Shown in pieces: positions 62,428-64,000 of a stretch of 64,000 bases of DNA. Location: the NCBI GenBank assembly GCA_009760855.2, contig WPIO01000005.1, positions 9,189,501 to 9,253,500 on the forward strand, in the 5' to 3' direction. The stretch comes from Cristatella mucedo (lineage: Eukaryota > Bryozoa > Phylactolaemata > Cristatellidae). The position numbers and the translations under genes were made by a program. Under the pieces are notes generated by a model. That model did no database searches and was not told the DNA's origin. It saw nothing but the letters and a program-made list of their open reading frames with translations. The number at the start of each line of letters is the position of its first letter. Positions within the stretch are counted from its first letter, which is position 1.

Positions 62428-63340
62428 AATAACAATAATAATACTGCACTTGATAGATAAAGCACCCTCAGAGAACTCAATCTCTTTCTAGGTGCTTTAC
62501 ATTTGCTGCAAAGGGAAATGCAATTGAATGGTGAGTAATATCATGCTTGATAAACAAACAGCATGAATAACATGGTTATGCGTGACATGCACAGGGTCAG
62601 CATGCAAATGTGGTTAGTGGCAGTATGCACAGTGTCAGAACGCATAAGCACATCAAGGACGAATCACAGGGACCCGCTAAATGCTGTCCTAAATAGGTGC
62701 GTTGTAAGTTCTTTTTAAATGTGGTCAGGTCAGGGATGTTCTGACGCAAGTCGGGAGAGAGTTTCAGGCTTTGGGAGCAAACGAGCTAAATGCACGGTCT
62801 CCAAAGGATTTGAGGTTTGTACGAGGTATTTGTAGACTGCTGGATTCCGAAAAGCGTGTGGTACTATGCTTGACCTGATGGGGTAGTATATTTGAGAGCT
62901 AGGCTGGAGCCAAAGAATGAAGTGACCTAAAAGTGAGCGACGAAACCTTGAAGTCGATCCGTTGCTTGACTGGTAGCCAGTGCAGGTCGGCGAGAAGTGG
63001 TGTAATGTGGCAACTGCGACGCTCACGACAGACAATCCTGGCTGTGGAGTTTTGCACCAGCTGCAATCGCCTGATTGCACATGCCGGTAGGCCAGTAAGC
63101 AGTGAGTTGCAGAAGTTGAGACGGGATGTCACAAATGCATGGACCAACTTAGACTTGGTATCCTTATCTATCTAGCAATGCTATGTAGCTGAAAGTAGGC
63201 AGACCTGACTGTGGAGCTGATTTGGTCGCCTAACGAGAGGTCACTTTGGAACATGACACCTAGATTTCGAGCTGATACAACAGGAGATATGCTGGCAGAG
63301 CCAATTTTGAGCGTCAGCCTTTCAACTTGTTGAAAATTGG
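62428..63340 (-). mobile_element. L2-like LINE, 5'-truncated (copy H)
   Basis: Tail at 62428-62510, 3' UTR to 62680, then ORF2 C-terminus with blocks [25 protein letters not shown] and CRERRSC. A deletion near 63170 breaks the frame. It ends within the LTLKIGSASIS region. Confidence 0.9.
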
Positions 63341-64000
63341 CAGATCGAGGTACACGTTTTCAGCTCAATAGGGTGAATACTTGCGACTTGTAAACAGCTT
63401 TATTTCCAGTTTAACTTTATGCCCTGTTAGGTCCACCTTGCTTGATTACTCGACGAATACTCCGCTCATTAACGTGAAATTTGAATGCGAGTTCAGCTCA
63501 GCTTGCATATTACTGCTGCAGTTTATTTCTGATATCGGTTCAATAAGTATTGCTACACATGTTATCAATCGCCCCAATGCTATGTTTCCAGCAATTAAGG
63601 ATATGCATAGCGATGCTTATCCAACTTGAATCTGAAATAAACTACTGCAGCGATGCGAAAGCCAAGCTGAACTGGCTGCACTTTAATTTAGAAAGGAGCG
63701 GGTGGAAAGGGTCTGGTAGTCAATCACCTTCTCACCTTCCCGATGCTTGAGATTGAGGGAAGTAAAAGATTCAAGTGGAAATGGTTGGCCTTTACTGACC
63801 GCTGAACTGGAGCTTCAAAAGCTTGATAGTAGCTGAAATGGTGTTCATGCACCCAAGGATGCAAGTATCCAAGGGTGCAAATGCAGCACATCGGGACTCC
63901 GGTGCACGGCACTACGTACTAGCATGGACGGATGCGCCAATCACGGATCAGCTTCTATTCAGGCTATAGCTGAGCTCGAAGCCTCGCGGTCTACGTGACG
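63341..64000. other. no gene seen at right edge
   Basis: No recognisable coding or repeat sequence. Confidence 0.45.

Overview
This window is from an animal (metazoan) nuclear genome. It has split genes with GT-AG introns, GC-rich exons rich in homopolymers, L2/CR1-type LINEs with TTATT-repeat tails, tRNA-derived SINEs, pogo/Tigger and Tc1/mariner remnants, and very abundant microsatellites. No bacterial, organellar or viral gene organisation is visible. I infer an invertebrate from the divergence of the recognisable genes, but the sequence does not let me name the phylum.

Three protein-coding genes can be supported. (1) Plus strand, 2110-8137: three phase-compatible exons give the C-terminal 404 residues of an uncharacterised, low-complexity, probably cytoplasmic protein ending in a possible class II PDZ ligand. 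Its 5' exons are not identified. (2) Minus strand, 24292 down to 10031: a complete 11-exon mitoguardin (MIGA/FAM73) gene of about 617 residues. The reading frame is kept across every junction. It has an N-terminal membrane anchor, an FFAT-like VAP-binding motif and the conserved C-terminal domain. (3) Plus strand, 43115-59383: a taperin/phostensin-like gene with a 930-codon first coding exon full of poly-Ala, Pro and Gln. A last exon lies 13 kb downstream and carries an F-E-Y-P-S-E block. At least one connecting exon is missing from my model.

Layout: 1-430 second LINE family fragment; 430-2109 GC-rich, no resolved gene; 2110-8137 gene 1, whose first intron is packed with a LINE, LINE tails and SINEs; 8138-10030 no gene seen; 10031-24292 MIGA, with LINE, SINE and a 118-bp (TA)n inside introns; 24293-43114 mostly repeats (LINE copies in both orientations, a 5'-inverted LINE, a 650-bp GAGT array, 550 bp of GA tracts) plus the GC-rich 5' region of gene 3; 43115-59383 gene 3, whose intron holds a pogo/Tigger remnant, a 24-bp minisatellite, Tc1 remnants and perfect hairpins; 59384-64000 3' UTR and more LINE fragments.

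The genes do not form a pathway. MIGA acts at mitochondria-ER contacts and taperin/phostensin proteins bind PP1 and actin. The most informative non-genic signals are the L2-like LINE family with a conserved 3' stem-loop, a tRNA-headed SINE that appears to have borrowed an L2-like tail, a LINE with the structure expected from twin priming, and a set of short perfect hairpins and tandem CRE-like repeats. I found no clearly new molecular system. The best candidate for something undescribed is gene 1.
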